From a virus, in the IMG/VR virus record IMGVR_UViG_3300014839_000014, positions 1-45,214 of that record: 45,214 bases of DNA; one strand, written 5' to 3'. Positions 24,508 through 32,317 of this stretch are shown here, piece after piece (the first letter of the stretch is position 1; the number at the start of each line of letters is the position of its first letter). Position numbers and translations under genes: made by a program. A model generated the notes under the pieces. That model saw only the letters and a list, made by a program, of their open reading frames with translations. It made no database searches and was not told where the DNA came from.

Positions 24508-25536
24508 ATGAAAAATATAATCCTATCAATCTCAATACTTCTCGCGGCTTCCCTGTCGTGGGCGAAGTCCATAGATCAAGTTTATGTAATGCCTCACTCT
24601 GGCAATGTACCTGTTTGGGGCCAGGTTGATCTGAGTCAGTCTGCTTCTGTAAAGAATCAGCTTTCGGCCGCAAATGGTGGAACCGGGGCATCTTCTCTGT
24701 CGTTGGCCTTTGTTTCTCTTTATGAAACGGTTTCAACCGCAACCGGAGATCTTATTTATGGCGACGGAAGTGGCGCTCCCACCAGGCTGCCTGGAAACAC
24801 AACAACCTCAACTAAGGTTCTTACTCAAACTGGAAATGGTAGTATTTCTGCCGCTCCGGTATGGAGAACCTTTTCGGCTCCCACGGCTCAGCACTTCCTA
24901 ACTGGAAGTGGAACATATACTACTCCGGCAGGCGCACTATATATTAAAGTAACGGTGGTTGGAGGCGGAGGCGGTGGCGGAGGCGGTGGCGGAGGAACCC
25001 CCGGAGGAAATGGTGGGATCGGATCTAACTCTACTTTTGGAACGTCTTTATTAACCGCTGCCGGGGGTGGTGGCGGAGAAGGCGCCGCAAATGCTTACGG
25101 TGGGGGCCGGGCCGGCTCCGGAGGGGGCACGGTTACAATCAATTCTCCTGCAATACAAGTCTATGCAGTTACGGGCGGTGGCCAAACATCTGGAACTAGC
25201 GCACAACCAAACCAAAGCACAGGAGGAGTTGGAAACTCTAACGGTTTTGGCGGTGGAGGCGGAGGCGCAATAAATAACTACGCCGGAGAGACCGCTGTGG
25301 CCAATACTGGCGCTGGAGGTGGCGGTGGAGGATCTGGGTCTGGCGGTGGATTTGGCGGAGGCGGTGGCGCGGCAGGAGGATATGCAGAGGCGCTTATAAG
25401 CGCTCCATCGGCATCATATTCTTACTCGGTGGGTGCAGGCGGAACGGCCGGAACAGCTTCAAACGATCCTGGAAATGGATATTCAGGCGGAGCGGGCGGA
25501 TCGGGCATGATTGTTGTTCAGGAGTATTATCAATAA
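24508..25536 (+). CDS. Glycine-rich adhesin-like fibre protein with Sec signal peptide
   Basis: 342 residues. Residues 1-19 are a clear Sec signal peptide (KN, then IILSISILLAASLSWA, cleavage after AxA-like SWA). Next come ANGGTGASS and LIYGDGSGAPTRL fibre-type segments, then GTYTTPAGALYIKVTVVGGG leading into long polyglycine runs (about 150-335) with GGGGGGAxN patterns. Such domains form polyglycine II sandwiches in T-even-type adhesins. The signal peptide is unusual for a fibre protein made in the cytoplasm, and three other large proteins nearby share it. GGGGGAACA precedes the ATG. Confidence 0.8.
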   Translation: MKNIILSISILLAASLSWAKSIDQVYVMPHSGNVPVWGQVDLSQSASVKNQLSAANGGTGASSLSLAFVSLYETVSTATGDLIYGDGSGAPTRLPGNTTTSTKVLTQTGNGSISAAPVWRTFSAPTAQHFLTGSGTYTTPAGALYIKVTVVGGGGGGGGGGGGTPGGNGGIGSNSTFGTSLLTAAGGGGGEGAANAYGGGRAGSGGGTVTINSPAIQVYAVTGGGQTSGTSAQPNQSTGGVGNSNGFGGGGGGAINNYAGETAVANTGAGGGGGGSGSGGGFGGGGGAAGGYAEALISAPSASYSYSVGAGGTAGTASNDPGNGYSGGAGGSGMIVVQEYYQ

Positions 25537-25537
25537 C

Positions 25538-25783
25538 ATGAGCGAATCAATCGAGGTACGTCTAGCACGAATAGAAGAGCGACAGATAAGATCCGACGAG
25601 CGCATGGAGGCAAACCATGACGAAATCATGGGGAACATACGCCCATTAATAGTTGTTTCCAAAAAAGATCATGACTCTATCGTGATTTTAAAGAGGGATC
25701 GATTTTGGATATTTGCGCTTGCTGGCTCGGCTATAAGTGCGGCAGGATATGCTTTGATTGATCGATTTATCGGTAGAACTTAA
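25538..25783 (+). CDS. Coiled-coil protein with C-terminal membrane helix, holin-accessory-like
   Basis: 81 residues from ATG 25538. The N-terminal part is a charged helix with heptads (EVRLARIEERQIRSDERMEA), the C-terminus a single membrane helix (FWIFALAGSAISAAGYALI) and a short basic tail. This is the layout of XhlA-like lysis accessory proteins. It opens a group of membrane genes that ends in the spanin-like pair, which supports a lysis role. The start chosen avoids a shadow extension to 25511 inside the previous gene. Confidence 0.68.
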   Translation: MSESIEVRLARIEERQIRSDERMEANHDEIMGNIRPLIVVSKKDHDSIVILKRDRFWIFALAGSAISAAGYALIDRFIGRT

Positions 25784-25813
25784 CGTCGGCATGACCGACA
25801 GAAAGAGGGAAGT

Positions 25814-26032
25814 ATGGCACAGAACATTATCGCGTTTCTTCAGGCGCACGGACTTGGGATGATCCTGTTAGTATTCACACTTATCAGTATTTTGTTGGAT
25901 ACAGCGGCAAAAATCTTTTTGGCGCTAGGGAAAGTCGCTCCAGCCTGGCTTGCTACGGGTGCAAACTGGGTTGGAAAGATTATTCATTTCTTAAATGGAA
26001 ATACAACGGCCGCCGCACAGATACAAAAATAA
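25814..26032 (+). CDS. Small membrane protein, candidate holin
   Basis: 72 residues. Residues 12-40 form a hydrophobic helix (GLGMILLVFTLISILLDTAA), followed by a moderately hydrophobic stretch with Pro and Trp (KVAPAWLATGANWVGKIIHFL), so one or two membrane passes. Holins of this size let endolysin reach the wall. The position between the XhlA-like and spanin-like genes fits. A small 5-bp inverted repeat (GTCGG/CCGAC) lies just upstream, and AGAGGGAAGT gives the ribosome site. The stop overlaps the next ATG (TAATG). Confidence 0.65.
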   Translation: MAQNIIAFLQAHGLGMILLVFTLISILLDTAAKIFLALGKVAPAWLATGANWVGKIIHFLNGNTTAAAQIQK

Positions 26033-26256
26033 TGACCGCCGCGACGATTATTGCTGCAATTATCGCAATATTTAAGGCGATTCCTGTACTAGATAGCTGG
26101 TTTCGGGAGCTGTTGGCTTCCTATCTGTCGAGTCAGGCAACGGAAACGCAAACACAAATATGCGATGCTGCGGCAATGTCCGCGAGGGCCAAAACTGATG
26201 ATGACCGTTATAAGGCCGCTGCTGCTTGGCAGTCTGCTATGTCTCGTCCTCGGTAG
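26032..26256 (+). CDS. Inner-membrane spanin-like protein
   Basis: 74 residues: an N-terminal hydrophobic helix (TIIAAIIAIFKAIPVL) and a periplasmic-type helical tail rich in Ala, Gln and Thr (SSQATETQTQICDAAAMS, and DDRYKAAAAWQ). A lipoprotein gene starts inside it in another frame at 26198, which is the Rz/Rz1-style embedded arrangement. Inner spanins join with outer lipoprotein spanins to fuse the membranes at lysis. It is short for the family, so the assignment rests on architecture more than on sequence. Confidence 0.55.
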   Translation: MTAATIIAAIIAIFKAIPVLDSWFRELLASYLSSQATETQTQICDAAAMSARAKTDDDRYKAAAAWQSAMSRPR

Positions 26257-26494
26257 TTGCCGAACTGACTCTCCACCTCCAAAGGAGATATGTATCCTCG
26301 ATGGGTTCGGGGGTGGAGACTGTATTGAGTCAGATGGCTCTAAGCTGTACCGGCCGCCTTCTCAGATGATTAACTATTGGTCTACAAATCAGCCAGATAT
26401 ACAGGCGTTTGTGTCATGGTGTTATAATATCCCGCTGTCTTCGGCGGCCAAAAAAATGGAAGAAATTAATGACTCGGCGAGGGCGCATAAATGA
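26198..26494 (+). CDS. Outer-membrane lipoprotein, spanin-like
   Basis: 98 residues from ATG 26198 (26201 also possible). A lipoprotein signal, VIRPLLLGSLLCLVLGSC, has the lipobox L-G-S-C at about residues 18-21, followed by a Pro-rich start (RTDSPPPKEI) typical of outer spanins. The mature part has several Cys and an NYWSTNQPDIQAFVSWC segment. It starts inside the previous gene in a different frame, as in Rz1. A Gram-negative host is implied. The end overlaps the next start by 4 nt. Confidence 0.7.
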   Translation: MMTVIRPLLLGSLLCLVLGSCRTDSPPPKEICILDGFGGGDCIESDGSKLYRPPSQMINYWSTNQPDIQAFVSWCYNIPLSSAAKKMEEINDSARAHK

Positions 26495-26901
26495 TTTTTC
26501 GGCTTATACGAAATAAATACTGCTCGTCAGGAATTTTTGGAAAGCTAGTAAACGAAGAGGATAATACCATTGCCTATACGCTAGAACATGCATATGCAAA
26601 TGGAGATGTCTGGACGCCTAAGGTTGCTAAGGGAACGTATGTTTGTCGGCGGCACCAGCCAGAACACCTTCCATATGTAACCTTTATGATTACAAATGTT
26701 CCTCCGTTTCAAGGCGAGGAAGTAAATGGAATACTGATTCATATCGGAAATTATAATGAGGATTCTGAGGGCTGTGTCCTCCTTGGGGCAAACATTATGA
26801 ACCTTAATGTTCGACCAATGCTAACGGCAAGCGAGGCAACATTTAAGAAATTTATGAACGATCTGTCTGGTGTGGATTCGTTTGAGTTGTGCGTATCGTA
26901 A
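26491..26901 (+). CDS. DUF5675 family protein, possible lysis enzyme
   Basis: 136 residues. The family pattern is clear: SSGIFGKLVNEEDNTIAYTLEHA (short charged start), KVAKGTYVCRRH, then ILIHIGNYNEDSEGCVLLG with H and C residues placed like those in L,D-transpeptidase-type active sites. The C-terminus is FKKFMNDL. DUF5675 proteins are common in phages and suspected to act on peptidoglycan, but the activity is not settled. It sits with holin- and spanin-like genes, and no other endolysin was found in the window, so it is the best candidate for the wall-degrading enzyme. Confidence 0.72.
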   Translation: MIFRLIRNKYCSSGIFGKLVNEEDNTIAYTLEHAYANGDVWTPKVAKGTYVCRRHQPEHLPYVTFMITNVPPFQGEEVNGILIHIGNYNEDSEGCVLLGANIMNLNVRPMLTASEATFKKFMNDLSGVDSFELCVS

Positions 26902-26912
26902 AGGAGACTTCT

Positions 26913-29048
26913 ATGAAATTTTTTATTCAACTTCTGCCATTATTGGTTCTGTGCTCTATCGGGGTTGCCGCAGATAATCTTATAAGCGATGGAACCTCTG
27001 GAAACTGGCAGTTAATTGATAACGCCAATAACCGATGGAATGCGCACGTTGCCTATACTACAGACGGAAGCGGAGATATTTATACTCTTGGCGGGCTGTC
27101 TGCTTCTGCGGATAACGTAATTGGAGACGCCCTTTCTGGAAACCATCAGCTCATTGATAATAATGGGGCCAGGTGGGGCCTTAGCGTATGGTATACAACC
27201 GACGGCGCAGGAAATGTTATTCCGATCTCTGGCGGAGGAGGTGGTGGTGGGGTTGCGTCTGTTACGGCTTCGGCTCCAGTTTTAAGCTCTGGCGGATCTC
27301 ATCCAAATATTACGATAACCAAATCAGACGCTACTCATAATGGCTATCTGGCAAGTGCAGACTGGACAACATTCAACAATAAGCAAGATACGCTCGCGGC
27401 GGCTAATGGCACTACGAATGGTTATTTAGTTAGTACTGACTGGAGTACGTTTAGCGGAAAGATTGGCGGAACTGGGACAGTAAACACAGTACCAAAGTTT
27501 ATCAGCCCAAACACACTATCCGCTTCTTCTATTACAGACGATGGGCTAAACCATGTGGGTATTAACAATACGGCCTATGATTCCGCTCTCCACATTACTG
27601 CTGGCCATATTACACAGACCGGGACTACCACAATAAACTCGCCCACAATAACCGTTGCAGACGCTACTGGAATCGTAGCTGGAATGTGGGTGTCTGATTC
27701 TGCGGGAGCATTCACTAATTCTAATTTTTCTCCAGTTCAGATTGAAACTATGTACAGGGTTGTGACTGTTGTAGGAACCAGTATAACGCTGAATCAAAAT
27801 GCTGCGTCTACTCAGGCCGCTGACACATTTACTTTCTCTAATCCGAGTCTGTTAATAGCAGACTATGGCAATCCTACTCGTGGATTATTTATTGGGGCAA
27901 CTGACGGATTTGGCAGACCAACTCTAAATTGGGCTGCACCGAACAGTATGCTGAAGCTTGGTCAATGGAACGTAGACGGCGATCCATACGAGATTCCATC
28001 GCAGGGGCTAGTCACTTATTTTAATACTATCAATGGCACGCCGCTCGATAATACCAATGGAAGCATCCAGTTATTTGGCCAGAATATCCTATGGTTTGCC
28101 GACATGGAAAATGGCGCATATAACACATGGATGAACATTGACCCAACAAGCATGTATTATGCTGATTACAACACGGGCAATGTTAAATTCAGCGTGCAGA
28201 GTGCAACTGGTAACACGGTTATTGCTGGAACCGTCCAGATTAAAGGCGGATCTCCTGCTGCTGGCTACGTACTTACTTCGGATGCGACTGGTAATGCCAC
28301 ATGGCAAACTGGCGGAGGAGGAGGGGTTACTAGCGTAACCGGAACAGCTCCCGTGGTTTCCTCTGGAGGAACTACTCCTGCGATATCAATGCACGCAGCA
28401 GACACAAGCCATGATGGTTATCTATCTTCTGCGGATTGGACTGCCTTTAATGGCAAACAGGCCACGCTTGGGTTTACTCCGGTTGCAAATACCGAGACAA
28501 TATCTACAAGCTCTCCGCTATCTGGAGGGGGAGACCTGTCGGCAAACCGAACAATATCTATTACAAAGGCCGACGGGAGTACAAACGGATATCTTGCGTC
28601 GTCTGACTGGACTGCGTTCAACAGCAAAGCCGCAGTAAGCCGACGAACGATTTCTCTTACCAACGCAACAGTTTTTTTGGTTGCGGCAGGCTCTCAGTCG
28701 GATGTAAATAGTATTTCGGTCGTTCGCAACACCGACGATATCGTAATTTCTGCAATTCCGTCTGGGGTTAAGGTTATTTCGATATGTGTAAACTACACGT
28801 CCATGGTGAATTCGTCTGGGTCAGCCTATGTGTATTATCCGGAGCCAAACGGATCAACGACTCTTTCAGCGGCAACTCTTCCGGCAATCATGCGGTTTAC
28901 TTCGGTCGGCGCGTGGATATCTAGTAGCACGGGCGCTTCGGTGGCGATTACAAACGTAAGTGGAACTTATATGGTTCAGCTCGGCCTTCCGATTGCGGCT
29001 GGGCAGTTCTCTCAGGCAGCGGGTGGAATAGCTAAGATCGTTCCATAG
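26913..29048 (+). CDS. Large fibre/adhesin protein with Sec signal peptide and NGYLSSADW repeats
   Basis: 711 residues from ATG 26913 (AAGGAG about 7 nt upstream). Residues 1-20 form a Sec signal peptide ending VAA. Two early GNWQLIDN/GNHQLIDN repeats follow, a VPISGGGGGGG hinge, then four copies of the module seen in several local proteins (NGYLASADWTTFNNKQ, NGYLVSTDWSTF, DGYLSSADWTAFNGKQ, NGYLASSDWTAFN). The middle is beta-rich with QLFGQNILWFADMENGAY. This is a long repetitive surface protein. The signal peptide predicts export, which a normal virion fibre would not need. Confidence 0.78.
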   Translation: MKFFIQLLPLLVLCSIGVAADNLISDGTSGNWQLIDNANNRWNAHVAYTTDGSGDIYTLGGLSASADNVIGDALSGNHQLIDNNGARWGLSVWYTTDGAGNVIPISGGGGGGGVASVTASAPVLSSGGSHPNITITKSDATHNGYLASADWTTFNNKQDTLAAANGTTNGYLVSTDWSTFSGKIGGTGTVNTVPKFISPNTLSASSITDDGLNHVGINNTAYDSALHITAGHITQTGTTTINSPTITVADATGIVAGMWVSDSAGAFTNSNFSPVQIETMYRVVTVVGTSITLNQNAASTQAADTFTFSNPSLLIADYGNPTRGLFIGATDGFGRPTLNWAAPNSMLKLGQWNVDGDPYEIPSQGLVTYFNTINGTPLDNTNGSIQLFGQNILWFADMENGAYNTWMNIDPTSMYYADYNTGNVKFSVQSATGNTVIAGTVQIKGGSPAAGYVLTSDATGNATWQTGGGGGVTSVTGTAPVVSSGGTTPAISMHAADTSHDGYLSSADWTAFNGKQATLGFTPVANTETISTSSPLSGGGDLSANRTISITKADGSTNGYLASSDWTAFNSKAAVSRRTISLTNATVFLVAAGSQSDVNSISVVRNTDDIVISAIPSGVKVISICVNYTSMVNSSGSAYVYYPEPNGSTTLSAATLPAIMRFTSVGAWISSSTGASVAITNVSGTYMVQLGLPIAAGQFSQAAGGIAKIVP

Positions 29049-29064
29049 TAAGAAGAGGAAAGAA

Positions 29065-30831
29065 ATGTCACTTCCAAAACTAAACGCGAAAATCACGCTA
29101 ACGAACTTTGAGCCTATAACTCCACCTTCCGTTTGGAAGTTGACGTTTAATGTTTTCGATCTTGAAGGCATTTTTTACGCAACAGATATTCAAGTTGGGG
29201 ATATGATTTGTTTGGACACAAGCGCGTCATATCCCGAAACGATAACAAGATATCGTGTAACATCGATAGATCCGGCCACCACGCCGTCCGTAGGCGTTAT
29301 GACCGTTACCTTTGATGACAACATGGATCCTAGTTCAATCGACATTACTGCGGCCCAACCCGACGGCTTAGTGTGTCATCCTAGTACAAATAATAAATTT
29401 TCATATACCGCAGACCCTTCAGCGCAGGGGCTTCCAACCAAATTTGTTACCTATCTTCGTAATAGGGATTTCGAGATTGTTGATTCAATGGCTGCATCGG
29501 GAGGAAACTATTCCGAGATAGTTCGACATACTATTACCCCTGAAGATATTACGGCCAAGCAGTTTCTTTTTAGCCCATCTCTTTTGGCTCCCCTTAATGT
29601 TATGGCCTTTGTGTCTGGTGGGGCGGCGTGCATGCCTCCTAACGACTTTGAAATAACATCTGGAAATACGTTTAATTGGAACGGTAAAAACCTAGACAAC
29701 GTGATTTCTGCGGGTGACGTTGTTGTTTTGGTATATGCAAACGCAAGCGGAACGCCTCCAGAGCCATTTCCAATTAATACGTATACCCAGCCTAAAGGAG
29801 TGCTAACAACGGCAGATGTTGGAAAGTTTTTAATGGATGACTCTGGGGTTGCCGCCGTGTGTTCACAAACGGCGCCGGTACCTGGACAATATAATACATG
29901 GACGATCGAGTTTTTAGGTATTCCAGTTGTAGGTGCTCCAACAAAGTTTACAGTTGAAATATTAGCTATACCAACGGTAAATACAGACCGCCTTAACTTC
30001 ATTGGCGGTGCTCCCTACACTCCATATGGCGGCTCGGATTGGGCCGAGGGAGCTACGATTGAAGAGGTTGCTGCGAATCTAGCAACTGCATGGACAAATA
30101 TAAACCCGGACGATAATGGAAACTTTTATATTGCGGTTGCTGTCGGATCAGTGGTTACGTTTACAGCTCAGCAAAATAGGCCATCTGGAAGTAGCACATT
30201 TCAATGGGTAGGAAATCCTGCTCATGCTTCCGTAACTCAAACCCAGGTTGGAATTGCAGCAAGCACGTTTTATTTTGATAATTATAGCGATGCACAGTTT
30301 GTTGTTTATGGAGATAACTGGACCACGGCGCTTAACCTTTCCGACTTGGCCGCGAACTTTGTAACAGCTTGGAACTTATTAAGTCCGGCTCCCATTTGGT
30401 GGAAGCTAGACCAAAACGCAGAACCAATTAGTGACACTCCGTGGGTTGCCTCTTCGACCGGCGCATTGGTTACTCTTACTCAACAGGCGTTTGGAGACCC
30501 TGGATACATTGGTCCAACAGCACTAAATTTTCCAGATAACCCTACAATAATAAATACCGTAGTTGGCGTGGACTATGTTCCCCCAAAGTCTGTTAAGTCA
30601 TTTTTGGGGCGATTAAAAGCTATCGATGGGGCGAGCGCAGTAATTGAGGTTTTGCCCTTTTATTCCGCTATCGCGAAGGGTGCAATTGACGCATCGGGAG
30701 GAGATGGAAACAATAATGGAAGGGTGTCCGCCGTAGACGGAACGCATGTTGAACAAAGCGGACAAAGCCCAGTTTATGCCGGGAAAGCGTTTTTTGATGT
30801 GGTAGACGGGGGAACTGTAATTTTTAAGTGA
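29065..30831 (+). CDS. Large beta-rich structural protein of fibre region
   Basis: 588 residues with no signal peptide, starting on an AGAGGAAAG ribosome site. The protein is nearly all beta, with two or three modules similar to those inserted in the sheath and J-like proteins (for example RLNFIGGAPYTPYGGSDW... LATAWTNIN and FVVYGDNWTTALNLSDLAANF). It has a DGDGNNNGRVSAVDG-like Gly/Asn-rich end (GGDGNNNGRVSAVDGTHVEQ). No enzyme motif is seen. It probably forms part of the tail-fibre network. The stop is followed closely by a small gene. Confidence 0.65.
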   Translation: MSLPKLNAKITLTNFEPITPPSVWKLTFNVFDLEGIFYATDIQVGDMICLDTSASYPETITRYRVTSIDPATTPSVGVMTVTFDDNMDPSSIDITAAQPDGLVCHPSTNNKFSYTADPSAQGLPTKFVTYLRNRDFEIVDSMAASGGNYSEIVRHTITPEDITAKQFLFSPSLLAPLNVMAFVSGGAACMPPNDFEITSGNTFNWNGKNLDNVISAGDVVVLVYANASGTPPEPFPINTYTQPKGVLTTADVGKFLMDDSGVAAVCSQTAPVPGQYNTWTIEFLGIPVVGAPTKFTVEILAIPTVNTDRLNFIGGAPYTPYGGSDWAEGATIEEVAANLATAWTNINPDDNGNFYIAVAVGSVVTFTAQQNRPSGSSTFQWVGNPAHASVTQTQVGIAASTFYFDNYSDAQFVVYGDNWTTALNLSDLAANFVTAWNLLSPAPIWWKLDQNAEPISDTPWVASSTGALVTLTQQAFGDPGYIGPTALNFPDNPTIINTVVGVDYVPPKSVKSFLGRLKAIDGASAVIEVLPFYSAIAKGAIDASGGDGNNNGRVSAVDGTHVEQSGQSPVYAGKAFFDVVDGGTVIFK

Positions 30832-30839
30832 GGAATAAT

Positions 30840-31052
30840 ATGCCAGGACAAAATACGATCATAATTAAAAAAATTACTGGAGAAGTCATCCAAACAATTC
30901 ATGATTCGGGTATATCAATTATTCCACGGGTATCCGATACGCTGAGGATAACCATGGGCACAAGCAGTATTCTTTTTAAAGTTATTGGCGTTATTATTGG
31001 TGTGCCCAATAAGGGTATCATAGAGATTTTAGTTGTTGATCTAGTAAAATAG
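30840..31052 (+). CDS. Small hydrophobic beta-rich protein (70 aa)
   Basis: 70 residues from ATG 30840, 5 nt after GAGGA; a GTG at 30828 overlapping the previous stop is an alternative start. The sequence is Ile/Val-rich (NTIIIKKITGEVIQTIHDSG, SSILFKVIGVIIGVPNKGII) and reads as beta strands rather than membrane helices. No family recognised. It lies between two fibre-type genes and may be a fibre chaperone or small structural piece. Confidence 0.6.
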   Translation: MPGQNTIIIKKITGEVIQTIHDSGISIIPRVSDTLRITMGTSSILFKVIGVIIGVPNKGIIEILVVDLVK

Positions 31053-31078
31053 TTTTTAAACCAAGGAAGGAAGTCGAT

Positions 31079-32257
31079 ATGAAATATCTAGTTTTATTAT
31101 TGGTCTTGGCGTCAACCGTGGCGCAGGGAGCAATAATTAATCCCAAGTTCTTGCCGTGTAACGTGGCAAATGGAGTCGCCTGTACTAATGGAGCAAACAA
31201 AATCGACGTAGCACAATTGCCAAGTGCAACGATGATTTTTAAAGACACGTTTGATCCAACGGCCACCCCTGCAAGCCCGCTTTTAAATGGCGATGTTCTA
31301 GCTCGGGCTGGCGACGAATACATAGCCACCCAACAGGGTACCTATGATTTTGGAGCCGGTGGAGTATTATTTCAGACTGGAGATTTCGCTATTTATAACG
31401 GAAGCATTTGGCGTCATTCCCCTGCGGCCGACGGCGTTGTGTCGGTAAACGGTTTACAGGGTGCTGTGGTTTTACACACAGACGATATCAGTGAAGGTGG
31501 AAGCCCAACTAATATGTGGTTCACAAACACAAGGGCAAGGGGCGCAGTTTCGGCCTCGGCTCCTTTGTCGTTTAATTCGGGAACTGGAGTTTTTTCAATT
31601 CCTCAAGCCGGAGCAAGTGCAAATGGATATCTATCCTCTGCCGACTGGAGCACGTTTAATGGAAAGCAATCTTCATTATCCTTTACCGCTCCGCTTGTAA
31701 ACACCACTGGAACCGTATCAATACACGTGGCCGATGCATCTGATAATGGTTATCTGTCTTCTGCTGACTGGAGTTCGTTTAATGGTAAGGTTAGTAGCCA
31801 GTGGACAACGACTGGATCTGATATTTATTACAACGCTGGAAACGTAGGAATTGGAACAACGTCTCCTGGATCTTTTAAGTTAGACCTCGAGGGAACTTCC
31901 GGTGCAACGCTTAAGGTTGTAGATGGAAATCAGGGCGTTGGGAAAATCCTAACTTCGGATGCAAACGGCGTTGCGTCTTGGACTAGCCCTGCGGCAACCC
32001 CAACATGGTTGCATCAGGATATTACGCTGGTAACGCTTGATATAACGCATCAATATATAGACGCCTCACAGCAGTGCCTTCCGGCTTCTGTAATGCTAAG
32101 TATAAGTGGTGTTTGGGGCGTGTTGACTGCCGACTACACGCTTTCGGTTGTAAGCAGTAAAACTCGTATTAGCTTTGTGGCGACCACGGGCTTTGGAACC
32201 GGAAGCCCTCAGGCTCTTGCTGCTGGAGACGTGATTAGTTTAGTATGTCAATACTAA
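31079..32257 (+). CDS. Fibre/adhesin protein with Sec signal peptide and NGYLSSADW repeats
   Basis: 392 residues. Residues 1-18 are a signal peptide (LVLLLVLASTVAQGA core, AQGA cleavage). Then come a DTFDPTATPASPLLNGDVLA segment, GSIWRHSPAADGVVSVNGLQ and two repeat modules (NGYLSSADWSTFNGKQ and NGYLSSADWSSFNGK). The C-terminus is a beta domain (IDASQQCLPASVMLSISGVW). AAGGAAGGAAG is the ribosome site. It resembles the 711- and 713-residue proteins and may arise by module duplication. Confidence 0.76.
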   Translation: MKYLVLLLVLASTVAQGAIINPKFLPCNVANGVACTNGANKIDVAQLPSATMIFKDTFDPTATPASPLLNGDVLARAGDEYIATQQGTYDFGAGGVLFQTGDFAIYNGSIWRHSPAADGVVSVNGLQGAVVLHTDDISEGGSPTNMWFTNTRARGAVSASAPLSFNSGTGVFSIPQAGASANGYLSSADWSTFNGKQSSLSFTAPLVNTTGTVSIHVADASDNGYLSSADWSSFNGKVSSQWTTTGSDIYYNAGNVGIGTTSPGSFKLDLEGTSGATLKVVDGNQGVGKILTSDANGVASWTSPAATPTWLHQDITLVTLDITHQYIDASQQCLPASVMLSISGVWGVLTADYTLSVVSSKTRISFVATTGFGTGSPQALAAGDVISLVCQY

Positions 32258-32271
32258 TAGAATAACAACGG

Positions 32272-32293
32272 GGAGGGGGCTTCGGCTCCCTCC
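32272..32293 (+). terminator. UUCG-loop hairpin between fibre genes
   Basis: GGAGGGGGC pairs with GCTCCCTCC (one G-T pair) around a TTCG tetraloop, which makes an exceptionally stable hairpin. There is no T run after it (ACATTAGC follows), so it may pause or protect mRNA ends rather than terminate transcription by itself. It lies in the 60-bp gap between two fibre genes. Confidence 0.5.
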
Positions 32294-32317
32294 ACATTAG
32301 CTAACGGGGCCTGCTCT

